From positions 124,001-188,000 of the forward strand of contig CAIFES010000002.1 in NCBI GenBank assembly GCA_903789535.1: a stretch of DNA of 64,000 bases, given 5' to 3'. The translations under genes were made by a program, and so were the position numbers. The notes under the pieces are model-generated. The model did not search any database. It was not told the DNA's origin and was given only the letters and a program-made list of their open reading frames with translations. Positions 8,937 to 16,042 of this stretch are shown here, piece by piece. Source of the DNA: an uncultured Aeriscardovia sp. (GTDB lineage: Bacteria > Actinomycetota > Actinomycetes > Actinomycetales > Bifidobacteriaceae). Each line of letters opens with the position of its first letter. Within the stretch, counting starts at the first letter, position 1.

Positions 8937-9236
8937 ATGACACGAAACGAAGCAGACGATTACGACAACGAGACCGGCTGGGACTATTCCAAGGACGATC
9001 CGACCACTTCACCCGTGGTGAGCATCTCGGATGAGACGATCGAGAAGGTCTTCGAGGAAAACGGCGATGACGAGCGCCTCGCCTACTGGCAGGCCCATCC
9101 CGAGCGCCGGACACAGATCCGCGAAAAGCTCGCCGTCGAGCTGCGCAAATATTTCTCGCAGATCCATGAGGAGGAATGGATGGGGTTCGTCTCCGACTCG
9201 CTCGAGGCCATCGACGACCCCATCATCGAGCTGTGA
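8937..9236 (+). CDS. small acidic protein of unknown function
   Basis: A 99-residue acidic protein. The first 35 residues are rich in D, N and E and look disordered; the rest is helical (KLAVELRKYFSQIHEEEW). There is no signal or membrane segment, and I recognise no family. No ribosome site is present. Instead a TAGGCT hexamer at 8924-8929 ends seven bases before the ATG, the usual signature of a leaderless transcript in actinobacteria. The structured RNA candidate lies 54 bases upstream. The stop codon sits at the start of a 15-bp tandem repeat array shared with the convergent FMN-reductase gene. Base composition and codon use look normal for the window, so it is probably a real gene. Confidence 0.7.
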   Translation: MTRNEADDYDNETGWDYSKDDPTTSPVVSISDETIEKVFEENGDDERLAYWQAHPERRTQIREKLAVELRKYFSQIHEEEWMGFVSDSLEAIDDPIIEL

Positions 9237-9302
9237 ACACTCAAGCTGTGAAGACTCGAGCTGTGAGCACTCAGACTGTAGCGCTCAAACTGTGAACGCT
9301 CA
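9229..9302. repeat. 15-bp tandem repeats spanning two convergent stop codons
   Basis: Five units of about AGCTGTGAACACTCA start at 9229, 9244, 9259, 9274 and 9288 (15, 15, 15, 14 and 15 bases). The first unit contains the stop of the upstream plus-strand gene and the last contains the stop of the minus-strand reductase gene. The in-frame TGA of the plus-strand gene recurs in the following units. Confidence 0.8.
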
Positions 9303-9827
9303 GCGGATGGCGCGCCCAGCCTTCTCCGCCTGCTCGATACCGCGGCGCATGTTCGACTCGGTCCAGCTGCCGGGCACCTCGACGGTCGCCAGATTCTCCC
9401 AGCGCATGTAACGCTGCAGCGTGGCGAACCAGTCCATCAGCACCTTCAGATCGTCGTGGGTGCCATAGCCGGTGGCGAGCACCACGGCCTTCTTGTCCTT
9501 CAGCTCGTGATTGAAGCGGTAGAACCGGTCGACGGTCGTCTTGAGCGCCGCGTTCATGCCGTAGTAATAGAGCGAGCTGACGAGCACGACCACGTCCGCC
9601 TCGAGCAGGTGCGGCAGCACCTGCCTCTCATACGTGTCGGTGCCGGGGATGGCGACCTCCGGGCTGCCCTCCTCAAGGCGCAGCGGCTGCAGGTCGGCGG
9701 CAAGCCCCGCGTCGAAGCGATAAACATCATTTCCCGCCGCTCTCGCACCGCGCTCGAACGCGTCGGCAAGACGCAGCGAGGTGCCGTCCTTGTGCGGGCT
9801 TCCGGTGAGCATCACGATTTTTGCCAT
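9300..9827 (-). CDS. NAD(P)H-dependent FMN reductase / flavodoxin-like oxidoreductase
   Basis: A 175-residue flavodoxin-fold protein of the FMN-reductase group. The N-terminal MAKIVMLTGSPHKDGTSLRL contains the phosphate-binding loop for FMN. The second flavin loop region is VVLVSSLYYYGMNAALKT, and a segment VVLATGYGTHDDLK follows. The ATG at 9827 is chosen because AAAGGGA lies upstream and it places the first beta strand at the N-terminus; the longer frame adds 24 unrelated residues. A 7-bp inverted repeat at 9914-9932 lies upstream and may be an operator. Its substrate cannot be predicted; quinone, azo or metal reduction are all known in the family. The stop lies inside a tandem repeat array. 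Confidence 0.88.
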   Translation of the reverse strand: MAKIVMLTGSPHKDGTSLRLADAFERGARAAGNDVYRFDAGLAADLQPLRLEEGSPEVAIPGTDTYERQVLPHLLEADVVVLVSSLYYYGMNAALKTTVDRFYRFNHELKDKKAVVLATGYGTHDDLKVLMDWFATLQRYMRWENLATVEVPGSWTESNMRRGIEQAEKAGRAIR

Positions 9828-9913
9828 TGTCGTCCCTTTCGTCATCAGAAAACCATCATCAGAAAGCCCGATTCGGCCGGGCATCACCATCAACGACAAC
9901 TGTAAACGTCACG

Positions 9914-9932
9914 ATCGATTCCCAGAATCGAT
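9914..9932. promoter_or_regulatory. inverted repeat upstream of the FMN reductase gene
   Basis: ATCGATT and AATCGAT form a perfect 7-bp inverted repeat around a 5-base spacer, 87 bases upstream of the reductase start. No local regulator gene of a matching type was found, so its role as an operator is inference. The remainder of 9828-10039 holds no recognisable gene. Confidence 0.4.
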
Positions 9933-10039
9933 TACACTCACAGAATACGTCGATTGTTCTTCAAGCTCTTGAAGTGATAAACACGACAGACACCACGTAG
10001 CAGGCGCCGTGTGGCAGTCGTCGCACAGCCACACCACCC

Positions 10040-10636
10040 CTACGCCTCTGCGGCATCAGTCTCGTCAGCCTCGTCACATTCGTGCGCCCCGGCATCGAGG
10101 GAACGCACAAAGTCAGCGGACAGCCTCAAACCCATCAGCGCGTTGTCACCATCCTCAACGATCAACTGCTCAAGGCTTTTGCCCTCCGCCGGCTCGTGGA
10201 TCACGTTCGGCAGACCTTGCAGATCCCGCGCGAGATGGAAGAGGAAGGTGTACTCATTCATCGGGCGCAGCTCAGGCTTCATCGCGTCAATCTCGCGCAT
10301 CCGCGATATGGCGAAAGCGAGCAGTCTGTCGATGCCGGCGCGGTCAATTCCGCGATTCCGCGCGTTGATGCCGGCAACGATGGTGTCGCGGTTCTTATCG
10401 CCGCCGATCCCGGCTCCCGGCATCCGGCCGTCGTCCCGCGTCGCGTGGTCTTCCTCTCGCGCATCTGTTTTTCGCGGCTTTCCAGCAGCCGCACGCAGGT
10501 CGTTCCTCAGGAGCGCGTATTTCTCGTCGATCGCCCTCAGACGGGCATCAAATTGCAGGACGGCCTCAGCAAAATCAGCCGATTGCGCAGGATTGGGATC
10601 ATCCGCAGAAGCGACATCAGATTGAGCGGAATTCAT
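10040..10636 (-). CDS. unknown cytosolic protein
   Basis: A 198-residue protein that I cannot assign. The ATG at 10636 has an excellent GGTGGGAGG ribosome site upstream. This supports the minus-strand reading over two overlapping plus-strand frames of similar size, whose products are low-complexity. An N-terminal disordered stretch rich in S, D, A and P precedes a charged helix (FDARLRAIDEKYALLRNDLR), an R/D-rich linker, and a more ordered C-terminal half (PMNEYTFLFHLARDLQGL) that ends in an acidic tail. There are no membrane segments. It lies just downstream of a tRNA-Lys gene in the same direction. Confidence 0.65.
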   Translation of the reverse strand: MNSAQSDVASADDPNPAQSADFAEAVLQFDARLRAIDEKYALLRNDLRAAAGKPRKTDAREEDHATRDDGRMPGAGIGGDKNRDTIVAGINARNRGIDRAGIDRLLAFAISRMREIDAMKPELRPMNEYTFLFHLARDLQGLPNVIHEPAEGKSLEQLIVEDGDNALMGLRLSADFVRSLDAGAHECDEADETDAAEA

Positions 10637-10683
10637 GAGAAACCTCCCACCGTGGTCGTCGATGACCGGCGGAATAAAAGCCG

Positions 10684-10757
10684 TGCCCCCTGTGGGACTC
10701 GAACCCACAACCCACGACTTAAAAGGACGCTGCTCTAACCAATTGAGCTAAAGGGGC
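10684..10757 (-). tRNA. tRNA-Lys (anticodon TTT)
   Basis: A 74-nt cloverleaf on the minus strand. The 7-bp acceptor stem (GCCCCTT with AGGGGGC) has one G-T pair. The D stem is GCTC/GAGC, the anticodon loop CTTTTAA, and the T stem GTGGG/CCCAC with loop TTCGAGT. The discriminator base is A and CCA is not encoded. The anticodon stem has a T-T mismatch at its fourth pair. Confidence 0.95.
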
Positions 10758-10861
10758 GACGTCCCCTAGTTTACGGCGTCGCCGGACAGTACGACAGTCT
10801 CAGTGCGGCAGTCTCAGTGCGGCAGTCTCCTCGTGATAGTCTCTGCCGGTTTCCCTGTCAG

Positions 10862-11536
10862 TTACTCTCGCAGCCACGCCTGCTCGACCATCCGGCCGCC
10901 ATCCTCGGACTGGGTCTGACCGGTGGGGCGGAAGCCGAGGTGCCGGTAAAACCGCTGGGCGGAACAATTGCGCTCATGCACCCAGAGCATCATCCGCGCC
11001 GGTGAGCCGGCCGCCTTCTCCACGGCCTGGAACAGACGGGTGCCGATGCCCTTGTGCTGATAGCGGTCGAGCAGATAGATGGCCTCCAGCTCGACCGGAG
11101 GGACCAGCGTTGCAGCGCCCTCTTTCGCTTCTTTCCCGGCATCGGGATCGACGAACGGCGGGCGCGCGACCGGTGTCCATTCGGCATAGCCGATCACGCG
11201 CTGACCGGCGAAGGCCAGCAGGCAGTGCGCGAAATCATGGTGTCGCAGCGTCACGTTCTTGGCAAAATCAGGGCTGACGAGCTGCACGAGCGGGCCGGGC
11301 AACAGCCCGCGGTAGGTCTGCCGCCATGTGCGCGAATGCACCCACGCCTTCTGGTCGATATCCGCCTGCGTCAGCAACCGGAACGACAGCGGGAAATCGG
11401 CACCGCCCACCTGCCCGGGTTCAGGAAGCCGGCCATATGTGCGGTCGAGGTAGAGCGCGAGACTGTCGCGACGGGTTTGCCCACCTGCAGACCGATGCCC
11501 TACGCGTTGTTTCGCTTCCTCGCTGTCCGATCCCAT
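10862..11536 (-). CDS. GNAT-family N-acetyltransferase
   Basis: A 224-residue GCN5-related acetyltransferase. Motif A, which binds acetyl-CoA pyrophosphate, is LDRYQHKGIGTRLFQAVEKA (Q-x-x-G-x-G), and motif B follows with ERNCSAQRFYRHLGFRPTGQ. Residues 1-45 are hydrophilic and unlike the fold, which begins near FRLLTQADIDQKAWVHSRTW. The ATG at 11536 is preferred because AGAAGG lies six bases upstream; an ATG at 11542 and a GTG at 11551 are alternatives that add only a few residues. The acceptor substrate cannot be told from sequence. A parS site lies about 110 bases upstream of the start. Confidence 0.85.
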   Translation of the reverse strand: MGSDSEEAKQRVGHRSAGGQTRRDSLALYLDRTYGRLPEPGQVGGADFPLSFRLLTQADIDQKAWVHSRTWRQTYRGLLPGPLVQLVSPDFAKNVTLRHHDFAHCLLAFAGQRVIGYAEWTPVARPPFVDPDAGKEAKEGAATLVPPVELEAIYLLDRYQHKGIGTRLFQAVEKAAGSPARMMLWVHERNCSAQRFYRHLGFRPTGQTQSEDGGRMVEQAWLRE

Positions 11537-11644
11537 TGCCATCCTTCTCACTTCTTCTCACAATCTGTCGGAATATTCCCGCCTATTGCGCCGGAATAGA
11601 AAGAATACCAATCCTCACACAGGTAGCACCCTGTTTCGTCGCCC

Positions 11645-11660
11645 TGTTTCACGTGAAACA
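11645..11660. promoter_or_regulatory. parS: parS site (ParB binding)
   Basis: The 16-base palindrome TGTTTCACGTGAAACA is present without a mismatch. It is the consensus ParB-CTP loading site for chromosome segregation and is usually concentrated near oriC. It lies between the acetyltransferase and rpmE2 genes. No second copy was seen in the window. Confidence 0.9.
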
Positions 11661-11747
11661 TCAGAACACGAACAACAGAACGCACAGGAATCCTCCGCAC
11701 GGATCCGCACACTACTGCCGGGACCACGCCCCGTACGCTCTCGGTGG

Positions 11748-11781
11748 TATAAAGAAAGACTGTAAAAGTACGTACTTTACA
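11748..11781 (+). promoter_or_regulatory. rpmE2 promoter -10 and leader hairpin
   Basis: TATAAA at 11748-11753 is a likely -10. At 11761-11781 a near-perfect inverted repeat, TGTAAA and TTTACA flanking GTAC/GTAC with one bulged A, lies between the promoter and the AAAGAAGG ribosome site. As RNA it forms a hairpin just upstream of the start codon. Ribosomal protein L31 leaders have been described in actinobacteria, so autoregulation is plausible; a DNA operator such as a zinc-responsive site is the alternative. Confidence 0.5.
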
Positions 11782-11795
11782 CAAAGAAGGTTGCT

Positions 11796-12080
11796 ATGAA
11801 GAAGGATATCCATCCTGAGTATGGCCCGGTCGTCTTCCGCGACCGCACGGCCAACTTCCAGTTCCTGACCTACACCACGCTCGTCTCCGACAAGCGTCGT
11901 CTGGGCGATCAGACCATCGAGTGGGAGGACGGCAACACCTACCCGCTCTATGACGTCGACACCTCCTCCGCGTCGCACCCGTTCTACACGGGCAAGCGCA
12001 CCGTGCTCGACACCGCCGGCCAGGTCTCCAAGTTCGAGGCCCGCTACGGCAAGCGCAAGAGCGCCAAGGCCGCCAAGTGA
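11796..12080 (+). CDS. rpmE2: 50S ribosomal protein L31 type B
   Basis: A 94-residue large-subunit ribosomal protein. It begins [16 protein letters not shown] and has the type-B hallmark segments [13 protein letters not shown] and [17 protein letters not shown]. It lacks the four zinc-binding cysteines of the ordinary type-A L31. The basic C-terminal tail (KRKSAKAAK) is usual. In organisms with both forms the zinc-free one replaces the other under zinc limitation; whether a second copy exists here cannot be seen. An AAAGAAGG site lies five bases upstream of the ATG, preceded by a hairpin leader, and a strong terminator follows about 120 bases after the stop. Confidence 0.97.
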   Translation: MKKDIHPEYGPVVFRDRTANFQFLTYTTLVSDKRRLGDQTIEWEDGNTYPLYDVDTSSASHPFYTGKRTVLDTAGQVSKFEARYGKRKSAKAAK

Positions 12081-12202
12081 GCCTGTGATGCGTCACAGAA
12101 TGCCGCCTCTCCGGTGACATTCTCCCTGCCTTTCGCGGGAACGCCGTTCCGGCCGGACGACAATCCACGACGAGCCGCAGATCCGCAGATTCAATCTGTC
12201 AC

Positions 12203-12244
12203 AATCCCAAGAACGATCCATGGAGTCGCTCTTGGGATTTTTTG
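12203..12244 (+). terminator. rho-independent terminator after rpmE2
   Basis: A 10-bp perfect stem (AATCCCAAGA with TCTTGGGATT) closes a 17-base loop and is followed by a T run. It ends the rpmE2 transcript. Confidence 0.85.
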
Positions 12245-12291
12245 TATCCAGCACAGAGACAGACAAGAGGGGGGATCCTCGGCATAAGGAT

Positions 12292-12330
12292 CCCAACGCA
12301 TAGACCCAACGCACAGACCCAACGCACAGA
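12292..12330. repeat. three 13-bp tandem repeats upstream of the O-acetyltransferase
   Basis: CCCAACGCAYAGA occurs three times in exact tandem (12292, 12305, 12318), the second and third identical. AAGAGACAG and AAAGAGGCAG follow and lead into the ribosome site of the next gene. The repeats probably lie in its 5' untranslated region. Confidence 0.85.
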
Positions 12331-12358
12331 AAGAGACAGAAAGAGGCAGAAGGACACC

Positions 12359-13021
12359 ATGGATTTCCAGGAAGCACGACTGAAGTCCGGCAAGCTCTAC
12401 ATCGCCCAGGATCCTCGTTTCGCACAGGCGAATCGCCGCAAATATCGCCTGCTCGACAAAATCAACGCCCTGCCCGGCGAGGCGATCGACGAGCGGATGG
12501 CCCTGTTCCGCGAGCTGTTCGGCTCGATGGGCGAGGGAAGCTATGTGGAGCCACCGTTCTATTGCGATTACGGCTCCAATATCCATGTGGGCAAGAATTT
12601 CTACATGAACGCGGGAGGGACGATCCTCGATGTGGTCGACGTCACCATCGGCGATGACGTGTTCATCGGGCCGAACGTGGGAATCTATCCGCCCTACCAC
12701 CCCACCGTCGCCTCGATCCGCAACAAAGCGCTCGAAGGCGGCAAGCCCATCACCATCGGCAGCAACGTGTGGATCGGCGGAGGAGCGACCATCTGCCCGG
12801 ACGTGACGATCGGCACCAACGTGGTGATCGGCGCCGGTGCCGTGGTCACCAAGGATATCCCCGACAACAGCGTGGCCGTCGGCGTGCCCGCCCGTGTGAT
12901 CCACACCCTTGATGACACAGACGAGCAGCACTGGAAGGCCGAGGAGGACGACTACCTCGCCGCCAAAAAGGCGTGGATCGACCGCTACGGCAGCCTGGAG
13001 GCCGACGGCCAGCTCGACTGA
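12359..13021 (+). CDS. maltose/galactoside-type sugar O-acetyltransferase (hexapeptide repeat)
   Basis: A 220-residue acetyltransferase of the LacA/Maa group, which transfers acetyl from acetyl-CoA to sugar hydroxyls. The N-terminal helical cap (KLYIAQDPRFAQANRRKYRL) is followed by a left-handed beta helix of hexapeptide repeats. Its active-site region is FYCDYGSNIHVGKNFYMNAG, and the loop IYPPYHPTVAS contains the catalytic His. The CoA-binding end is ITIGSNVWIGGGATICPDVT and VVTKDIPDNSVAVGVPARVI. A C-terminal extension of about 30 charged residues is longer than in E. coli LacA. The ATG at 12359 has AGAAGGACACC upstream; the longer frame is repeat-derived and rejected. The neighbouring GH27 gene converges on it, six bases apart. 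Confidence 0.93.
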   Translation: MDFQEARLKSGKLYIAQDPRFAQANRRKYRLLDKINALPGEAIDERMALFRELFGSMGEGSYVEPPFYCDYGSNIHVGKNFYMNAGGTILDVVDVTIGDDVFIGPNVGIYPPYHPTVASIRNKALEGGKPITIGSNVWIGGGATICPDVTIGTNVVIGAGAVVTKDIPDNSVAVGVPARVIHTLDDTDEQHWKAEEDDYLAAKKAWIDRYGSLEADGQLD

Positions 13022-13027
13022 AGGCTA

Positions 13028-14569
13028 TCAGTGGCTCATCGGATCGAGGCGCAGCCAGACCACGCCGTGCGCGGGGATACGGGCGAACAGCAGGCGTCCT
13101 TCGAGACGGACGGAGGCTGGCAGTGAGGCGGCCGCAGGCCTCGTATCGGCCCCATTCGCGGGAACCTCCTTGCCAGACCCGCCGCGCACCCACTGATCCT
13201 GCTGCCACAGATCGGTGATCGCCCACCGGTGGCCAAGCCCGTCAAGGCCGACGAGCGAGGCGAGATCGATGTTCTGCTCGGCGGCGGTCGGGCCCGTCCA
13301 GAACAACGCCGCATAGTGCGGGGCGAGGCCGTCGGCGACACCGGACACCACCGGCGCGGTCACCGGCTCCCCGCTGGTTTTCCCGTCGGCGGCAAGACCA
13401 CCGGCAGGACCGGCGGCATCGGCCGCGCAATCCGTCCCATCCGCCGTCCAGACGATGAACTCACCTGACGGCACTTCTTTGCCCGACCAGTTGTTGAAGC
13501 AGTCCTCCTTGCCGTACAGCTCGCGCACGATCTCCCGGCCGACGCCGGCGGTACGCTCCACACGGCTGATCCACGGATTTTCCAGCAACCGCAGCGTCGC
13601 AGAATCGGAGGTCGGCAGGTCGCCGCCCATCATGAGCGGCGAATGCGCCATCGACCACAGCGTGAGCAGCGTCTTCTGCTCCTCCGGTCCCAGATTGCTC
13701 TGGTGGCCGCCCTGGTCATCGTTCACCGTCAGATGGCCGAGCGGCAGCATATCCGCATCCGCCCAGTGCCCCCGCCTCTGCAGCGGCGCCCAGCGGGCGA
13801 GACGGGCAAACTGGGCATGCACATCATCCCAGCGGTCCCACAGGTCGTCGGAGATTCGCCACATCTGCGCATGGGCGCGCAGAAAGTCGATGTTCGTCAC
13901 GGAAACCTGTGTGCCCGGCGAGAGGGAAAGCGTGATCGGCCGGCCGTATTTCAGCTCGGCCGTCCTGATGGCCGCCGCATAGGAGGCGATCTCGTCCGGA
14001 TAGAACGGCGCCTGCATGTCATCGACCTTGAGGAAGTCGACGCCCCACGAGGCGAGCAGGTCGACCTGCGAGTCGTACCACGCCTGGGCGCCCGGATGCG
14101 CATGATCGAGCCCGTAGTTGTCACTGTTCCAGCCGCACAGGTGCGCCGGCTCGGTATCGGCGATGTCGGCGGCGGTGTAGATGGTTCCTTTGACGGGCAG
14201 ATGGTCGTGGACAGCCTGGCGCGGGATGCCGCGCATCACGTGCACGCCGAACCTGAGGCCGAGCGCATGGATTTTGTCGGCAAGCGGCCCGAAGCCCTTC
14301 CCGTCCGCCGCCGAGGGGAAGCGCACGGGCGAGGGGATCTGCCGGCCGTACCCATCAAGGCAGAACCGCGCACCGTCATCCGGGTTGTTGTAGCCCCCGG
14401 ATTTTGCGTCGGAGTCGAACCAGCTGGCGTCGATGACGACGGTGTTCCAGCCCAGAGTGAGGAGATGGTCATGCATATACGCGGCGTTGGCGAGCACGTC
14501 CTTCTCGGTGATGGTGGTCAGATACGAGTCCCAGCTGTTCCAGCCCATCGGAGGGTCATATGCCTTCAT
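13028..14569 (-). CDS. GH27-family alpha-galactosidase-like glycoside hydrolase
   Basis: A 513-residue cytosolic glycosidase. The GH27 hallmark MGWNSWDSY is at the N-terminus. The likely nucleophile is Asp183 in VDFLKVDDM (KYDNC in eukaryotic members), and the likely acid/base is Asp241 in WRISDDLWDRW. The segment ADMLPLGHLTVNDDQGG matches the usual DMLxxG region. No signal peptide is present, so it acts on imported sugar. The C-terminal beta domain carries a low-complexity insert (about residues 385-410, rich in A, G and D). Substrate could be an alpha-galactoside or beta-L-arabinopyranoside; both activities occur in GH27. No transporter is adjacent, and the nearest sugar importer is the raffinose-type one at about 40-43 kb. 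The start has GAAAGGCGC upstream. Confidence 0.88.
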   Translation of the reverse strand: MKAYDPPMGWNSWDSYLTTITEKDVLANAAYMHDHLLTLGWNTVVIDASWFDSDAKSGGYNNPDDGARFCLDGYGRQIPSPVRFPSAADGKGFGPLADKIHALGLRFGVHVMRGIPRQAVHDHLPVKGTIYTAADIADTEPAHLCGWNSDNYGLDHAHPGAQAWYDSQVDLLASWGVDFLKVDDMQAPFYPDEIASYAAAIRTAELKYGRPITLSLSPGTQVSVTNIDFLRAHAQMWRISDDLWDRWDDVHAQFARLARWAPLQRRGHWADADMLPLGHLTVNDDQGGHQSNLGPEEQKTLLTLWSMAHSPLMMGGDLPTSDSATLRLLENPWISRVERTAGVGREIVRELYGKEDCFNNWSGKEVPSGEFIVWTADGTDCAADAAGPAGGLAADGKTSGEPVTAPVVSGVADGLAPHYAALFWTGPTAAEQNIDLASLVGLDGLGHRWAITDLWQQDQWVRGGSGKEVPANGADTRPAAASLPASVRLEGRLLFARIPAHGVVWLRLDPMSH

Positions 14570-14634
14570 TGCGCGCCTTTCGATTTCGTGTCGAAGCTTC
14601 CGTCTCCGTGTCAGAGTGTGTCAGGGTATGTGAT

Positions 14635-15414
14635 TCACCATAGCGTGGGCTGGGCGGGATCAAGCAGATGAGGACTGTCACCGTGGAGCGGCGCCACCTC
14701 GTGGCTGGCGAGCGCACCGGCCTGCTCCCCCGCCGCGCGACGGACATCGGGCAGGATCCGTTCGCCGGGCACCGCGCGGTCGAGCCACGGGTCGACCAGC
14801 CCGTTCGGGACGATGACCGGCATGCGATCATGCACTTGTGCGGCGCGGCCGACGGCGTCGCGCGTGAGGATCGTGGAGGTGAGCCGCCACTGCCCTGTCG
14901 CCGGATCGCGCCACCACGAGCACAGCCCGGCGAGCCAGAGCACGCTGTTTTTATCCTGCCTGCCCGATGTACCTGGCGTGCCTGCCGTACCGCCGTCATC
15001 GTTCACACCGTCTTTTTCCCCTGCGCATCTGGTTCCACCGCCGGAATTGTTCGCGTCGTCGGAGGCGGTGAAGTACCACGGCCTGTGCCGTCCGTCCCAC
15101 TCGTAGTAGCCGCTGACCGGGAAGATCGAGCGGAATCCCTGCGCGGCGGCGCGGAATGTGGGGCGTTCAAGCGCGGTCTCGCTGCGCGCGTTGAACGTGG
15201 GGAAATCCAGATGCATATCCGGCGCGTCGGGCGGGATGAGCGACCAGTAGGCGGGGGCGAGGCGGCGTGTGTCGTCGCGGCCCTGCACGACGACGGCCAC
15301 CGTCTGCGTGGGCGCGATATTCCACGACGGCCCGGGCAGACCGGAGACGAGATCGGCGTCGAGCCGGTAGCCGATGGCCTGGTCATCCCAGAATGCCGCG
15401 AATCTGCCGCACAT
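14635..15414 (-). CDS. SRAP-domain protein (YedK/HMCES family)
   Basis: A 259-residue member of the SOS-response-associated peptidase family. These proteins protect abasic sites in single-stranded DNA by forming a thiazolidine crosslink through Cys2. The sequence begins MCGRFAAF, giving Cys2 after removal of Met1. The conserved NARSET, SGYYEW and HDRMPVIVP segments supply the Asn, Glu and His of the active site. A hydrophilic insert of about 40 residues rich in G, D, N and T (near 120-160) sits where homologues have a short loop. The start has AGGAGGGG six bases upstream. No SOS box was recognised in the upstream region. Confidence 0.93.
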   Translation of the reverse strand: MCGRFAAFWDDQAIGYRLDADLVSGLPGPSWNIAPTQTVAVVVQGRDDTRRLAPAYWSLIPPDAPDMHLDFPTFNARSETALERPTFRAAAQGFRSIFPVSGYYEWDGRHRPWYFTASDDANNSGGGTRCAGEKDGVNDDGGTAGTPGTSGRQDKNSVLWLAGLCSWWRDPATGQWRLTSTILTRDAVGRAAQVHDRMPVIVPNGLVDPWLDRAVPGERILPDVRRAAGEQAGALASHEVAPLHGDSPHLLDPAQPTLW

Positions 15415-15718
15415 GGCCCCTCCTGTTATCGTCGCCCGGTCGATGGCCTTTCTGTCAGATCAACGATCGTCAGATAACCGATCTCTCTTCTGTCAGAAGT
15501 CTATGACCGGTAGAGTCTCTGACCACCGACAGGCAACGGCTACCGCCAGACGATCACGAGCGACCAGGAAACAACCATCAGGCCGCCGGACGACCGACAG
15601 ATGGCAACGCGCTGATCTGGCACGTCCGCCCGGTTAGACTGGGAGGGCGACCGGCAGCGACGCGGCGCACCCGCGATCGCCGCAGCATGTCCCGGCCGTG
15701 GTTGCCAAGGAGGCCGCT
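15415..15718. other. intergenic region with a 15-bp tandem duplication
   Basis: This divergent spacer holds no gene that I can support. Two adjacent 15-base units, GTCAGATCAACGATC (15454) and GTCAGATAACCGATC (15469), are followed by another GTCAGA at 15492. They lie in the presumed promoter of the SRAP gene. A TAGACT hexamer near 15636 could be a -10 for the plus-strand gene at 15719. Confidence 0.4.
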
Positions 15719-15994
15719 ATGTACACATCCAAGATCTTCATCGTCGCCAAGGTGCTCAAGGACGACAAGGGCCATGAGCACAAGGTGCTGGCCGGCGTGG
15801 CGGAGTCGCTCGGCGAGGCGATCTACCTCATCCACGAGGACGACCCGACCACGGACATCAACAATCTCGTCTCGCATGGCTCGCACTGGGAGTTCGGCGC
15901 CGAGCGGTTCGACTTCACGCTGCCGCTCAACGACTCGTACCTCATCTACCGCGTGGAGGTCGGCCGTCCGCTCGACCCGCTGCTCACAGAGTGA
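15719..15994 (+). CDS. small conserved-looking protein of unknown function
   Basis: A 91-residue protein with an excellent ribosome site (AAGGAGG, six bases before the ATG at 15719). A GTG 21 bases upstream is in frame but lacks a site. The sequence alternates beta-like stretches (TSKIFIVAKVL, RFDFTLPLNDSYLIYRVEV) with a helical GVAESLGEAIYLIHE, suggesting a small alpha-beta fold. There is no signal or membrane segment, and I recognise no family. The 3' end converges on the LacI regulator across a 14-bp tandem duplication. Confidence 0.72.
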   Translation: MYTSKIFIVAKVLKDDKGHEHKVLAGVAESLGEAIYLIHEDDPTTDINNLVSHGSHWEFGAERFDFTLPLNDSYLIYRVEVGRPLDPLLTE

Positions 15995-16000
15995 GACTGA

Positions 16001-16028
16001 GCAAACGGGAGTAGGCAAACAGCAGTAG
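16001..16028. repeat. 14-bp tandem duplication at a convergent gene junction
   Basis: GCAAACGGGAGTAG at 16001 is followed directly by GCAAACAGCAGTAG at 16015. The pair lies between the stop codons of the small unknown gene and the LacI regulator gene. Confidence 0.75.
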
Positions 16029-16042
16029 GCGGGCGGTGATGC

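Noticed and set aside
10011-10738. Two plus-strand frames overlapping the unknown gene at 10040-10636
   Set aside because: The minus-strand reading has an excellent ribosome site and a more protein-like composition. One of the plus frames runs into the tRNA gene.
11548-11784. Minus-strand frame of 78 codons across parS and the rpmE2 promoter
   Set aside because: It has no ribosome site and its sequence comes from the parS palindrome and promoter elements.
12242-12358. N-terminal extension of the sugar O-acetyltransferase
   Set aside because: The added residues come from 13-bp repeats and the terminator tail. The ATG at 12359 has a ribosome site and matches family starts.
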